Origin: Combretum micranthum
Taxonomy: Eukaryota > Streptophyta > Magnoliopsida > Myrtales > Combretaceae
DNA: 64,000 bases
Assembly (NCBI GenBank): GCA_024138025.1
Contig: JAMXBD010004327.1
Location: 1 to 64,000 of the forward strand
Direction: 5' to 3'
Shown here: one piece after another, positions 34,164 to 45,989 of the stretch
Position numbering within the stretch: position 1 is the first letter of the stretch
Layout of the letters: every line of letters begins with the position of its first letter
Translations under genes and position numbers: made by a program
The notes under the pieces: model-generated
What the model was told of the DNA's origin: nothing
Seen by the model: the letters and a program-made list of their open reading frames with translations, nothing else
Database searches by the model: none

Positions 34164-37100
34164 TGTAAACCCCCAAATTTTTTGGAATCAGTTTAACTTA
34201 AAACCCTAATCCGAAAGTCAACCGAAACCTTAAAATCAATAAAACCCTAGTTAGACGTAATAGCTTAAGTCCAGCAATCCCGAATAAGCAACTCAGAGAA
34301 AGTAAGTAAGAGTTTAGTATGTAAAATAGTGCGTAATTACATAAAGAAGCTTAAAAATATGAGATTAGTAAAACCGCGAATCATTTTGAACCCGAACGGA
34401 CACGGTTCTTGAAAAACTTGTTCCTGGTCTCGGAATAGTAAAAAAATTCCGAATATACCATTAGACTCATAAAAATATAAAGTTTTCAAAAATATCAGTT
34501 TTATAGTTTTTCGATAAGTAAAAATATCAGATATCGCAATTATACAGGTATTTTCTTACTACCGGTACTTTATTGGTTATATCTACTTTACATTACATTA
34601 TTTACTATTATTCTACACTATTATTTTCTCTCTACTTTTTCTTACACCTACTCTTATAACACCATAACCTATAACCTTTACTTTTTACCTTTCCCATAAC
34701 TTTATTTCACATTTACCTTACTTATTACTTCATTTAATCCACAAAAATACAAAATAAAATCTCTCTTCTTCCCTCCATACTACATGGCTGGTGCACCACC
34801 CCCCCAATTCATCTCTCTCAATTTCGTCTCAATTTTCTTTTATTTAAATTACACAAAAATTCACTCCTCATTTCCTATAAATACTCCCCTCATCTTTCAC
34901 TTCTTTCACATAATTACTACTCATAAATTCTCTACAAAAACTCTCTCAAATTCTCCTCTTAAAACTCTCTCCAAATATCCTTCCAAAACCCTCTCCAAAT
35001 AATCTCAAACCAATTTCTACCTGCACAAAACTCATAATCATATAACACTTCAAAAACCTTATTTAGGTAAACTTTTCATTATAATTTTTTCTTCTCATGT
35101 CATGTAACTTTACATGACCATGGTGTGAGTTTTCAAAAACTAAATATTATGAAAGCTACACTATGTTCATGTATTGTTCTTGTTCATGGAAATCTATTTA
35201 TGTTTATATTGTTATTTTGTTCATATTATTGTTATTATATCTAAGTATTATTATGTAATATATATATATATATATATATTCTTTAGAGCATATAAGCTCA
35301 CTTGCAATTTATTTATTTCCATGCAAAGTAATTTATTTATTTCTTTCATTGCAATTTATTTATTTCTTGTCATTTTAATACTAGTCTCTAGTCTTAGACT
35401 TGTCCTCATCAAGTCAAAACAAATCTTTTTTTTTCATTTTATTTTTCTTTTGGGACTAGTCTACTTCTTAGTCCCGGGAGCCTTGAAGAAGCTAAGGCTC
35501 CCAATACTTGACTTTATTTATTATTTATGTTATTTTTGCTTGCTATTATTTCTCATAAATCATGTTCATTAAGATTGTTATCCAAATTTTTCCAAGCTCT
35601 AAAAATATTTGATAAAAATGAGATTTTATCACTTAGAAATGAGTTTATATGAAATATAAAATCTATGGTTTAACAAAAATAAAGTTATACCTTTCCAAGT
35701 TATTAGAAGAACTCACTACAATTTTAGAAGCTACTTTTGTTTTGAAAAGCTCTTTAAATCATTTCTATACCACTTGTCTTTCAAAAAGAAAATGATTTTC
35801 ATACAAAAATGATTTCTATGAAAACATAATATAAAGAAAACCTTACAAGAAAGGAATGAGAGTTTTCAAATTAAGATCTTTTCAAACAAGTGGTCAAAGA
35901 AAAATTGTATAGAAAATAAAAAGGGAAAAATAGCACTAATATAAAGAACTTAGAAAGAAGAAAATTTCTTTTCGAAAAGTTATCTAGGAAAAATAATAAG
36001 GCAAACATAAAGTAACCTTTGGAAACAAAAGAAACAAAATATTCATTTCAAAAGATTTACAAAATGGATTTCTTGTAAACTATAGTTTTCTAAACTTCTA
36101 ATTAACATTGTTTTACTCAAGAAGCATGATTGGACAACAAACACTTGAGTATGAATAAAATATGAGCTAAGTAGCTATGAAAAGAGAATTTTTTAACTAT
36201 ATAGATAACTAAGTATTTATCAAACAAATCTTGAATGATTTAAAGTTTGAAACAAAATTGTTTTTGAGTTAGAAAATTCGTGAAGAATCTGATCACCACT
36301 GTTTTGGGGCCTAAATGGTTTAGTTTGAAAAAAATAGTTTTAGAAATGGATAGATCTTTTTGAGTAGGTAGAAATCGGTATATTATATGCGCAATTCCGA
36401 GTTAAAATGACCAAGTTATGGCCATTTTAAATTGGAATTCTCCTTTATACAAACTTTTAACGTTCTCATGATATTGTTTTGTCAAAATTCAAGAAAATCA
36501 TCAAGAAATACTCATTTTGGGTATTTTCTTTCACTAGGTGATTCCGAGGAAGAATACCTATACCCCGAGGACTATTTCAATTAAGAGGATTGTGTGAGCG
36601 ACTCATCTGTATAGAAGAATTGTCAACATGGCATCGTGAGTTTATTTCCTTAAAATGATTTACTTGTTGTGCTTGTAATCTAGTCGCATTAGAATTAAGA
36701 AAAGACAAATGGATGTATATGTAAGATAATTTGTTGAAAGGATCCTAAGAATATTGAGGCCGGAATTGATTTAATGTTTGTTTTAGTGTAACACTTGATT
36801 TGTATGAGATTCTATTATCACCTTAAATTTAATATTAATGATGTTATGATATCATAAACAAATGGATTCATGTATACCATGAAGTGAGTCACATTGCATT
36901 GGGTTATTATCCTTGGGTGAGAAGGATTGTAGCTCAGGTCGAAGGCAACACTTGGTGGAGTGACCGAAAGCTATTGCTTGGCGACATGAAGGAAATGCTT
37001 GGCAGAAAGTCCGGAATTAAGGCTCAATTCAAATAGACTTAATATGCTTGGTGATATCAATCGAAAGCATAAATCTTTTTAACTAAAACTACTTGTTTTG

Positions 37101-37678
37101 AGGTTAAGTATCACCAAACCCAAATGGAGGGCGTAAATCCATTCAACATATAGTTCCCGGAAAACTATATGCTTTGTTTGCCTATGTGTATGTTGCATCT
37201 CATTTGTCTACTTAAACATCTTGCTTGAATTTCTTTACAAGAAGTTATTTATGGAAATAGTTCTTACTAAGCCTATTAGCTTATACCTTTATAGATATCT
37301 TTTGCTGTTCACTTATTTGTGGTTGAGGCACTGGACTCTGCAGCCAGGTATTTTCCATTTGGGTTAAGGAATTTTCTAAATGAAGTTTAGTGTTTGACAA
37401 GATGTAGAAATATTATTGTAATAGATTTGTGACTGGGGAATGCCCCTAAGTTTTATAAGATTATTGATATGAACAAATGAATATTATGAATCCTCTTTTC
37501 TTATTTTGTTATTATATCTTCTTAAGCTTCATTATTCCATGTATGGTCCTTTAAAATTGTGAGAGCACGCCTTACACTTAATATCAAAACTTCTGGGAAT
37601 GGCTAAGGTAGTCATACTTAAGCTTTAATGTTGAGTGTGGCGGACTGTTACGTTTAGGGTATCTCTTGGGGCATGACA
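34164..37678 (+). mobile_element. F: solo LTR of the long TGTAAACCCC family, nested in E
   Basis: 3515 bp, TGTAAACCCC...GGGGCATGACA, TSD GAAAT (34159-34163) against TAAAT (37679-37683). Parts: TATA 34876-34884; donor TTTAG|GTAAAC at 35067; hairpin cluster 35397-35502; dyad 36395-36437; first micro-exon 36538-36634 (acceptor CACTAG, frame GDSEEEYLYPEDYFN-stop, ATGGCATC then GTGAGT); hairpin 37147-37171; second micro-exon 37308-37347, whose acceptor is GCTG instead of GCAG and whose frame has a stop; GGGGAATGCCCCT stem near 37436. Confidence 0.92.
35397..35502 (+). other. cluster of three adjacent hairpins in F
   Basis: GACTTG/CAAGTC (35397-35415), GGGACTA/TAGTCCC (35452-35475) and GGGAGCCTT/AAGGCTCCC (35476-35502, nine pairs). 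Homologous clusters occur at 7592-7698 (A) and 11861-11980 (B), just inside the first intron-like stretch. Confidence 0.55.
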
Positions 37679-39443
37679 TAAATAATGTAAATTTCACAAA
37701 AAAATTTCTGAAATGCAGGTTTTAACTATTGATCAGATCTGATCCGAGCATTCCGAGACCTAAACATTTTCAAAACTTAAGAATAACATCATAAATAGAT
37801 AGATATTTCGAAGTAGATAGAAATCGATAGCTTATTTGTGAAATTCCCATTTAAAATGACCAAGTTATCGCCTTTTTAAGTTGGAGTTTTCATCTACTAC
37901 GGAAATTACGAACTTAAGAGTTTTATTTAACAAGCTGGAATTAGTTATGGTATGAAATACTCATTTGGATATTTCTTTTGTTTAAGTGATTTTGAATCGG
38001 GGGAAAATTTGTGTTTCTGGATCACTACCATTAGAGACTAGTGTCCATGGCCGAGTGAGTTCACTATCTTTAAATTATATACTCATGATTGTGCTTGTAA
38101 TGATAGTGGCATTAGATATAGGGCAAGATAAAACTGGAATGTGCATGTGAAATTCTATTTGATTGAATCGATGATAAGAATGTCAAAATGGAATTGTTGT
38201 AAATATTTGTATGATTTAGTATAGAATTGAAGTGTCTGCAATATCTATGATTGCCTATAAATCGTTAATTAATATGCCATGATTTTATAATCAAATTGAC
38301 CATGCATACCATATGTTGAGTTACATTGCATTCGTTATTATACCTTTATGGGAAGAAGGCATAATAGCTGGGCAATGAGGAGCCTGTAAACTTGAATGTT
38401 GGCGTAATTGGTGGAATTGAAATGGTAGTGGTGTAGGCACTTGTATCAATTATAAAATTGTGAGTGGGTGGGCACCTGAATCACCCACAATATAAATGAG
38501 AAAAATTGAAATCTATGGTCGTATGGACCTTAAACACCTAACTTCGAATGGAGGGCGTAAATCTATTCAACATAAGACTCCCAGAAAGTCTTATGTATTA
38601 TATGCTTACGTGTATGGTTGTCTTATATAACTTGCTTGCCTTATTAATTGATGAAGCATTTAATTTTGGAAGTGAAAAGCACTAAGCTTGCGTAGCTTAT
38701 ACCCTAATAGTTTCTTTCTGATGTAGTTCCCGTACATATGGCTACGTCCCCAAACTTGGCCTAATCAGGTAATGCGATGGTAGGAGTGTTTTCCCATTAG
38801 AGGTTTATGATTAGTTTTGTATAGCTTTTCATAGTGCACCTTAAACGATCGGGTTTTACTTAAAAGGTATTACCTACACTTTTGTTTAGCAGGGGAATGC
38901 CTCTTAGTATTTTGTAACTGATCCTGAGATATCTGTGGTTTATGTTTTTATGCTTACCTTATCAAATTGAACTATCTATCTCTAACTATTTATGTATTTT
39001 ATTATTGTAAGGGAACACCTTGCATACTAACACAAGACTTTTGAATGACCATAGTAGTGATTCTTAACTCTCATTTAGTATACAGTGGACTGTTACGTTT
39101 AGGATACCCTTTGGGGCATGAGAGGCAACCAACTTATCTAAGTCGGCAGCCTATCCAAGTACGCTGACGGCTTAAAGGTCGGCATACGACCAATTTCCCT
39201 AATTTGTACAATTTTCTCCCGAAGCTCCAAGCTGGTGTTTAGGCCTTCATCCTTTGTATTTAGGCTGGCGGCTTAGAATTATAGGCTGGCGGCTTATATG
39301 CTGGCCTACATCAAAATCATCCAATCATTCGTGTACATCTTTCTCGCGTCGAAATTCATCTGTTTCAAGACAAAAATATCCTTTTAAACAACTATTTATT
39401 ACATGAGTACCCCTCGCTATGAAATATTTATTTGTATATTACA

Positions 39444-40270
39444 ATAGATCAATTTAAAACTTTGGTAACAATAGATATGGCAATAATAGAGTATTATAAG
39501 GAATATTAAAGAGATAGGGAAAGAAGATTCAAGCTCAAATATAACGTGAAGTTAGGTCCACTTCCTAATCTCCACAATCACTCAAAATTGCCTCAAACAA
39601 AGGACTTCACGCACTTTATTAATTCAAAAATACACAAAGCTCCAATAGAGCAATAAACAAATTACAACTCTTTGGAAATAAATGATTTACTCTCTTTTAT
39701 AGTGCTCTTTTATAGATAACAAACATAAGAAGAGAGAACTAATTTAATTTTCTCTCTTTTTGCAGATTCTGCAAAATAATGAACAAGAGTACAAAAATAA
39801 TGAGAGGATTTTTAATTTATTTTTTCAAAAATGAAAGCTCTTAAAAAAAAAAACTATTTTTCTGAGCCTCACAAGGAACGTGTATTTATAGATTTCAAAA
39901 GTTTAAATATCTGTTAGAGACAATGTCTGACAGATAATAAACATTAAATGAGTGCAACGATCATTTTATAAACTCACCAGCTTATTCGTGTAACCTTTAA
40001 CCGACTTATTCGTTATGAAGATTGATTATGCTTTAAAAAAGAAGAGTTGCACCTTGGATTTAAACTCATCCTGCCTTAGATTTTGCTGTGCCTTAGTTGT
40101 TATCATGACTTAGATTTGTCTCTCAATCAGGACTGTGCTATTTCAACTTGTCGTGTACCCTTGGTGAAAGGACCAATTAAGCCCTCGATGAAAGTCACGA
40201 TCAAGGCTGGAGCATGTTGATTTTGCACCTGTTGCTAGTCCATTTTGCACCTGCACAATCTGCTAAGAAC

Positions 40271-40317
<47 letters not shown>

Positions 40318-40441
40318 ACATATTATAGCATGTTGTTCATCTAAGATATTTGACTAATTAAGTATAGTTTAACACAATTGAGTAATTAATTGCGTAACTA
40401 ATTTTCTCATCAAAATTTACGTTAAGTGCATTGGTTCAACA
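39444..40441 (-). repeat. copia-2 3' LTR, partial
   Basis: On the minus strand it starts TGTTGAACCAATGC at 40441, after a purine-rich AAAGAGGGGGAT tract. TATA box CTATAAATAC at about 39887-39896 (minus). A (CA)n run lies at 40272-40320. The remainder of the LTR lies left of gypsy-1, outside the window. Confidence 0.85.
40272..40320. repeat. (CA)n microsatellite
   Basis: About 20 uninterrupted CA units then CATACACACA, inside the copia-2 LTR. Confidence 0.95.
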
Positions 40442-40453
40442 ATCCCCCTCTTT
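40442..40453 (-). other. copia-2 polypurine tract
   Basis: Minus strand AAAGAGGGGGAT, directly before the LTR, in the common copia context where the 3' untranslated part ends GAAAGAGGGGGATTGTTGAACC-like. Confidence 0.8.
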
Positions 40454-41400
40454 CTAATGAAGGCAATCATGCACAATTAACTCACTCTCAATTTAACATT
40501 CCTCTTCAATTAAGCATTTGAGTTTCAAAAGAATATTCTCAACTTGATTAAAAAACTTGATGCTTAACTCTAGGGAAAGCTCAAGTTACACTTAATTACT
40601 AAAACTTCACAGATACTCACAAACATGTTAATTGTGTACAATATTTCTCCTCCTATAGATTTATCAAAAAGGCAAACTTAAAAACATGCTAAGCAAGGAG
40701 AGGTGCACAAGCAACATACAAGTTCTAAAAGATGTTTTAGACATGTTTGAGCATCTCAAACTCATGAAAATTCACATATCACAAATTTATCCAAGCTTCT
40801 GTCAAAATTTGCATGATATGTTTCTCAAGAGTGCACAAATATGTCTAAAAAGCTTTTCAAACATTTTCAATCATTCAAATAAGTTTGAAAAATAATCTTA
40901 AACATGTTCAAACATTGTTTATTCATTAGAAAATGAAATACCATTTTCATATATTCAAAACTAAGTTTTAGCACAGGTTTAGCTTAAATATCAACAAAAC
41001 AACATACATTAAAGATTCATGCTTAAGCATACTCAATGCTTCATGCAAGTTGAAAAAGGTATATTAAGCATGTTGAAAATAAATAATCTCATATAAGTTC
41101 ATATATTGCAAATTTGTGTACATTTTAGTCATCAAAAGATTGACTTTTCCTTAAATGTGCGGATAAATTTGTCCAAGAGTATCTTCATTCAAATTTGAAC
41201 TTACATACAAGTTTGTTTAAGTCCATTAAGCATGAAAAAACATGATTTAAGCATAAAAAACGTAAAAGTCCAATTCTGTGCATTTCAAAACCAATTGTAG
41301 CTCATTTTTTGCCTAAAGCATGCATAAAAGCATCTTAACATATATTGTAGCATCCAATAGCTTGTTTTATTCCAAGATCAAGTTCTAGATCAACTTTTCT
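40454..41400 (-). other. copia-2 3' untranslated stretch
   Basis: About 0.95 kb between the end of RNase H and the polypurine tract. It is AT-rich with scattered ACATGTT/AAGCATG words and no supported reading frame. I see no other structure. Confidence 0.6.
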
Positions 41401-42541
41401 CCATGATATTTAGCACTCATCTTGCTTGATCATGTCCTATTCTGTACACAAAGTGCAAACAATCCTCACTTAAGGGTTTTGTAAAAATATCAACAATTTA
41501 ATTGTTTGTATCAATAAATTCCAAGCTAATATCACTATTTAGAACTTGATTTCTAATAAAATGCTGTTTGATTTTGATATGCTTAGTCCTTGAATGTTGG
41601 ATCGGATTTTATGTTAAATTTATAGCACTAGTATTGCCACAACGAATTGGGACATTTTCATATTTTAATTCATAATCCTACAAAGTTTGTTTCATCGATA
41701 AAACTTGTACACAATAGTTACCGACAGCTACGTACTCGACTTTGACAGTTGAAAGTGCAACTGAATTTTGCTTCTTTGAATGCTAAGATATTAGGGAACT
41801 TCGAAGAAAGTAGCATGGGCCACTTGTGCTTTTTCGATCAACTTTGCACCCAACAACGTTATCATCGGAGTATCCAACTAGATTAAAAGAGGTAAAATTT
41901 GGATACCACAGGTGAATCTCAATAATGTTTGCAAGATACTTAAATATGCGTTTTATTTAGGGATGTAAACAGGTGGGTCGTGATAGGATACCCTACTCGC
42001 AAAAACCTTATGGAGCTTAACCTCATAGAGATTTGGGGCGGGTTTTGGGCATCATATTAAAACCCTATATAGTTTCGGGTCATATATATAACCTAATGGG
42101 AAAACCCGACCCAACATAAATATATAATAAAATTTCAAAAAATTAATAATAATATGTATACACATTATTGATAACAAATTTCATAATTTTATTTCCATAG
42201 TAAATGAAATTTATATCTAATTTTATAAAATTTCTTATATAGATTATAATATGTGATATAATTTATGTTTTATTGTTGAGATTATATCATTTAAATAATA
42301 GAAAACAATATGATGCACTTCCAATTAGGTCGAGGTAGGTTAGACTAAGGTTTGTAAAAAATATATAGGGGTAGGTTTTGGGAGACCCTATAACCAATCA
42401 AGTCAGGTTCTTTTTACACGACTTGACCGAAACCCAAACTAATTGCATCCCCACTAACTGCATTCAAGTGTGATTCCTTTGGGTAAGATTGAGATCGTGC
42501 ATATACGCACACCGATAACATGATATCGGGTCTTGAAATAG
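41401..42541 (-). pseudogene. copia-2 RNase H, split by a MITE
   Basis: Right part 42454-42541 ends LPKESHLNAV; after the MITE (41958-42453) the frame resumes KRIFKYLANIIEIHLWYP, the well-known HLxAVKRIxRYL junction of copia elements. It continues with NLVGYSD, GCKVDRKSTSG, STVKVEYVAVGN (where AEAEY is usual) and KHIKIKQHFIRNQV, then the DISLEFIDTNNQIVDIFTKPL-type end in pieces. Order and spacing are those of copia RNase H; several stops interrupt it. Confidence 0.82.
41958..42453. mobile_element. MITE, hAT-like (GGGATG ends)
   Basis: About 496 bp. Left end TAGGGATGTAAAC, right end ATTGCATCCCCA: imperfect terminal inverted repeats of about 12 bp of the kind seen in small non-autonomous hAT elements of plants. 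It has no coding capacity. It splits the copia-2 HLNAV/KRIFKYL codons, which fixes the ends within a few bases. A target duplication is not clear, probably through decay. Confidence 0.65.
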
Positions 42542-43299
42542 TTAGATATAATAACTACCTATCATGCCTCTATATAGTTTTTCATAAACACTTTTGCCAT
42601 TTTCGTCTTTGTCAAATTTTACACTTGTGCTCATTGGTGTAGGTCTTATTTTACAATTATCCATTTTAAACCTTTTGAAGAGATCTTTGGTATATTTAGA
42701 TTGATTGATGGAAGTTCCATTTTCAGTTTGCTTCACTTGGAGACCTAGAAAATAATTGAGTTCTCTCATTTTGCTCATTTCAAATTCATTCTTCATGTAC
42801 TTAATAAATTCATTTATAAGACTCATGTGAGTAGCTCTAAATGCAATTTCATCCATATATATTTGCACATTCAATGTGTCTAACTTGTGATTTTTGATAA
42901 AAAAAAGTTATATTGATTTTTCCTCTAGAAAATCCTTTGCTTAAGATGGAGCTACCAAGTCTTTCATACCATGCTCTAGGAGCTTGTTTGAGACCATAAA
43001 AGGCTTTGTTTAGTTTATAAACATATTCAGGGAATTCATTATTTTCAAACTCGGTAGTTGCTCTACATAAACTTCTTCTTTTATGAAACCATTTAAAAAG
43101 GCACTTTCGACATCCATTTGAAAAAGAGTAAAATTTTTAAATGCGGCAAATGCTAAAAGCATTCTAATGGCTTCTAGTTTAGCAATAGGGCCAAAGGTCT
43201 CATCAAAATCTATGCCTTCTTTTTATTATATTCTTTAGCCACTAATTGAGCTTTTTATCAAGTTTGTTTCTATAAGCCTACCTGGTTCCAATAATTGGT
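42542..43299 (-). pseudogene. copia-2 reverse transcriptase
   Basis: The open part 42542-42874 holds the catalytic box as VQIYMDEI, where YVDD is normal, so the second metal-binding Asp has become Glu. Then come MSKMRELNYFLGLQVKQ, KYTKDLFKRFKM and PTPMSTSVKFDKDENG. Upstream (42875-43299), in mixed frames, are YVYKLNKAFYGLKQAPRAWYERL and PFGPIAKLEAIRMLLAF-like traces of the earlier palm blocks. Family and order are unambiguous; the enzyme is inactive. Confidence 0.88.
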
Positions 43300-43913
43300 T
43301 TGCTACTTGGTCTAGGAACCAAGTTCCAAACTTCATTTCTTATATATTGGTTTAATTCTTCACGTAGAGCTTGTATCCAAAACTCAATTTTTAAAGATTC
43401 TTCTATATTTTTAGGCCCATCTTGGGATAAGAAGACTAGATTACTCATATTTCTTAGGGAAGATCTTGTTCATACCCAATTTGAAGGTTCACCTATTATT
43501 AGATTCTTTCAATATGATCTAGCATATTTCAATTCTTTAGGAAGATCATAGTTAAAAGATTTATCTACAATATCCTTTTTATGTTCATTTCCTTCATTCA
43601 GTTCTTTATTATCATTTTTAAGAGAAAACTTATCCAAATTGGCACAAACATTATCCATATTATCACTTGAACATATATGAGGCAAAGAATCATCAAAAGC
43701 AATATGAATAGATTCATCCATAACCATGGTTCTTTATTAAGAACTCTATAAGCTTTATTATTTAAAGAATAACCTAAAAAATTGCCTTCATCACTTTTAA
43801 CTTCAAATTTAACTAGTTGATCTTTTCCATTGTTTAAGATGCAACATTTAGTGCCAAAAGGATGAAAATAAGAGATGTTGGGTCTTTTTCCTTTCCAAAG
43901 CTCATAGGGAGTT
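43300..43913 (-). pseudogene. copia-2 integrase end and linker to RT
   Basis: From the right edge: PYELWKGKRPNISYFHPFG, CCILNN, KFEVKSDEGNFLGYS and KAYRVLNK, the C-terminal block of copia integrase. The linker follows (43509-43727), rich in Asp, Asn and Glu (SLPHICSSDNMDNVCAN, ELNEGNEHKKDI). The frame is cut by LTR G after the codon for Pro in PYELW. The catalytic core lies outside the window. Confidence 0.85.
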
Positions 43914-44281
43914 TGTCACGCCCCTACCCTAAACATGACAGTCCGCCACACTCAATATTAAATCTTAAGTATGATAACCTTAATCATTCCAAAAGCTTCG
44001 ATACCGGGTGTAAGGAGTACCTTCACAATCATTGAGGATCAACTTTGAAACAAGTTGTTTAAGAAGACATTCATATAGCAATAAAGAATGGAAATCATAA
44101 CATAAACATCTTAAAAATGGGAATATAAAGGTCTTACAAAATATTAAATGGGCATTCCCCCATTAAAAGGTAAAATCTATCAAAGTTTATTCAAAATAAA
44201 TACATTGGAGAGTTACTTCGAAGTCTAAGTCTACTACTAGTATTTGACTTCATCTAAAAACTCCTTAGTCCAAAAGGTAGT
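43914..44281 (-). mobile_element. G: left end of a long-family LTR
   Basis: Starts TGTCACGCCCC and is parallel to the ends of F, H and J, including a GGGCATTCCCCC stem near 44150. It is preceded by GAGTT, the would-be TSD. After 368 bp it is interrupted by H; the remainder should lie to the right of the window. Confidence 0.8.
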
Positions 44282-45825
44282 TGTCACACCCCAAGAGGTA
44301 CCTTAAACGTAACAGTCCACCGCACTTAATATTAAAGCTTAAGTATGACAACCTTAATCATTCCCAGAAGTTTTGATATTAAGTGTAAGGCGTACTCTCA
44401 CAAATTTAGAGGACCATACATGGAATTATGAAGCTTAAGAAGATATAATAACAAATTAACAAAAGAGGATTCATAATATATTCATTTATTCATAACAATA
44501 GTGTTACAAATCTTAGGGGTATTCCTCAGCCACAAATAACTATAATCTATTACAAGAATATTTCTATGAAGTCTATATCTTATCCAACATTAAATTTCAC
44601 CTAGAAATTCCTTAACCAAAAAGGAAAATACTTGGCCGCAGGGTCCACATGGCCTCAACCACAAATAGGTGAACTGCAAAAAATATCTATAGGTATAAGC
44701 TAATAGGCTTAGTGAGAGCTATTTCCATAAATAAACTTCTTGTGTAATGGAATTCAAACAAGTTATTTAAGCAGACAAATGAAATGCAACATACATATGG
44801 GCAAACAAGGCATATAGTTTTCCGGGAACTATATGTTGAATGGATTTATGCCCTCCATTCGGGGTATGGTGATATGTAACCTAAAAACAAGTAGTTTTAG
44901 TTAAAAATTATGCTTCCGATCAATACCACAAAGAATATTAAGTCTACTTGAATCGAGCCATGCTTCTGGACTTCCGCCAAGCATTTAATTCCATGTCGCC
45001 AAACAATCGCTTTCAATCATAACCGCCAAGTGTTGCTTTCGACCTGAGCTACCATCCTTCTCACCCAAGGATAATAACCTAATGCAATGTGACTCACTTC
45101 ATGATATGTATGAATCAATTTATTTATAATATCATAGCATCATTATTATCAAATTTAAGGTGATCATAGAATGTCATACAAATCAAGTGCTATACTAAAA
45201 TAAACATTTAATCAATTCCAGCCTCGATAATCTTAGGGTCCTTTCAAAAAATTTTTCACATACATATCAATTTTTCTTGTCTTAATTCTAGTGTGATTAA
45301 ACTACAAATACAATCATGTAAAGCAATTTAAGGAAATAAACTCATGATGCCATGTCGACACTTCTCTAGACGGATGAGTCCTTCACACACTCCTCTTAGT
45401 CGAAATATGAGTATCCATCCTTAGAATCACCTAGTCAAGGAAAATACCCAAAGTGAGTATTTCTTGATGACTTTCTTGAATTTTGACAAAACAATGACAT
45501 AAGAACGTCAAAGTTCGCATAAGAGAGGATTCCAATTTAAAATGGCCCTAACTTGGCCATTTTAACTCGGAATTGCGCATATAATATACCGATTTCCACC
45601 TACTCGAAAAGACCTATCCATTTCTAAAACTATTTTTATCAAACTAGATTATTTAGGGTCTGAAACAGTGGTGATCAGATTCACCACGAATTTTCCCTAA
45701 CCCAAAAGCGATTTGTTTCAAACATTTAAACCATTTAAAATTTGCTTTGATAAATACTTAGTTATCTATATAGTTGAAAAATTCCTTTTTCATAGATATA
45801 TAGCTCATATTCTTCCATGCTCAAG
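44282..45825 (-). mobile_element. H: left part of a long-family LTR
   Basis: Starts TGTCACACCCC; close relative of F in the opposite orientation. Contains second micro-exon 44631-44673 (TTGCAG|TTCACC...; frame has a stop), paired-change hairpin 44811-44835, first micro-exon about 45346-45430 (acceptor GACTAG, frame GDSKDGYSYFD-stop, ATGGCATC; the donor GT has become AT) and dyad 45530-45572. Cut by I at 45825 within CTCAAG. Confidence 0.85.
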
Positions 45826-45989
45826 TGTCACGCCTCGAAGGGTATTCTAAATGTGGCAGTCTGCCATACACAATATTAAAGCCTAGGAATGACCGCATCA
45901 GTCATGCGAAGACTTCCATACTATGTACAAGGCGTTTAACACATAGAGGAGACACATTGGAGAGATACATTTTATATTGATCCAACTTG
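45826..45989 (-). mobile_element. I: left end of a long-family LTR
   Basis: 164 bp starting TGTCACGCCTC. It is the same subfamily as K (compare 49425-49565: both carry GTGGCAGTCTGCC and ACTATGTACAAGGCG). Interrupted by J; right part outside the window. Confidence 0.75.

Larger units (their letters stand above)
31952..39123 (+). mobile_element. E: solo LTR of the long TGTAAACCCC family, with F inside
   Basis: E proper is 31952-34163 plus 37684-39123, about 3.65 kb. The start reads AGTAAGCCC (from TGTAAGCCC) and the end CATGAGA (from CATGACA). The TSD GGCGG has decayed to GGTAG (31947-31951) and GGCAA (39124-39128). Parts: TATA 32643-32650; donor AATAG|GTAATAA at 32820; conserved block 32850-32955; dyad 37844-37886; first micro-exon 37987-38054 (ATGGCCGA then GTGAGT; its DYY frame is disturbed); hairpin 38571-38595; second micro-exon 38727-38768 (GATGTAG| ... 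ATCAG|GTAATG), open in frame. Confidence 0.85.
1..39443 (-). mobile_element. gypsy-1: chromovirus-like Ty3/gypsy LTR retrotransposon, expanded by nested insertions
   Basis: Minus-strand element whose parts lie, right to left, as 5' LTR (28773-39443), primer binding site, gag, protease, reverse transcriptase, RNase H, integrase, polypurine tract and 3' LTR (1-921, running off the window). Gag has three CCHC-type knuckles and the integrase ends in a chromodomain-like tail, as in Del/Tekay chromoviruses. Its body is split by S1, copia-1 and D, and its 5' LTR by Y and by E (with F inside E). Every split is flanked by an exact or decayed 5-bp TSD. The coding region is broken in many places, so this copy is dead. 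It abuts the copia-2 LTR at 39444 (next 5 bp ATAGA); the matching left TSD is outside the window. Confidence 0.9.
28773..39443 (-). repeat. gypsy-1 5' LTR (interrupted by solo LTRs Y and E/F)
   Basis: LTR sequence proper is 28773-29824, 31405-31951 and 39129-39443, about 1.9 kb, close to the 2.03 kb of S1. In window orientation it starts TGTAATGCCC and ends TATATTACA. TATA box at 31837-31845 (minus) and a donor GG|GTAAGTTACC near 31740 (minus) match those of the 3' LTR; TTTTCAG|G near 29160 (minus) is a possible acceptor. Confidence 0.9.
39444..43913 (-). mobile_element. copia-2: decayed Ty1/copia element, 3' half
   Basis: Minus-strand element with part of its 3' LTR (39444-40441), a polypurine tract, a long 3' untranslated stretch, RNase H, reverse transcriptase and the end of integrase. 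It is cut on the left by gypsy-1 and on the right by LTR G. It is the outermost visible layer of the nest, so probably the oldest. Many stops and an internal MITE show it is dead. Confidence 0.88.

Noticed and set aside
35174..35572. 132-codon open frame on the plus strand
   Set aside because: It lies in the AT-rich first intron-like stretch of solo LTR F. Its residues (Ile, Leu, Phe, Tyr runs) come from ATT/TTA repeats and the frame is not kept in A or B.
40272..40320. CRISPR-like or satellite array
   Set aside because: It is a simple CA dinucleotide run with no spacers.
45826..45989. I and K starts as one tandem duplication
   Set aside because: They belong to one subfamily but differ in sequence, have different flanks and are interrupted at different bases, so separate insertions fit better.
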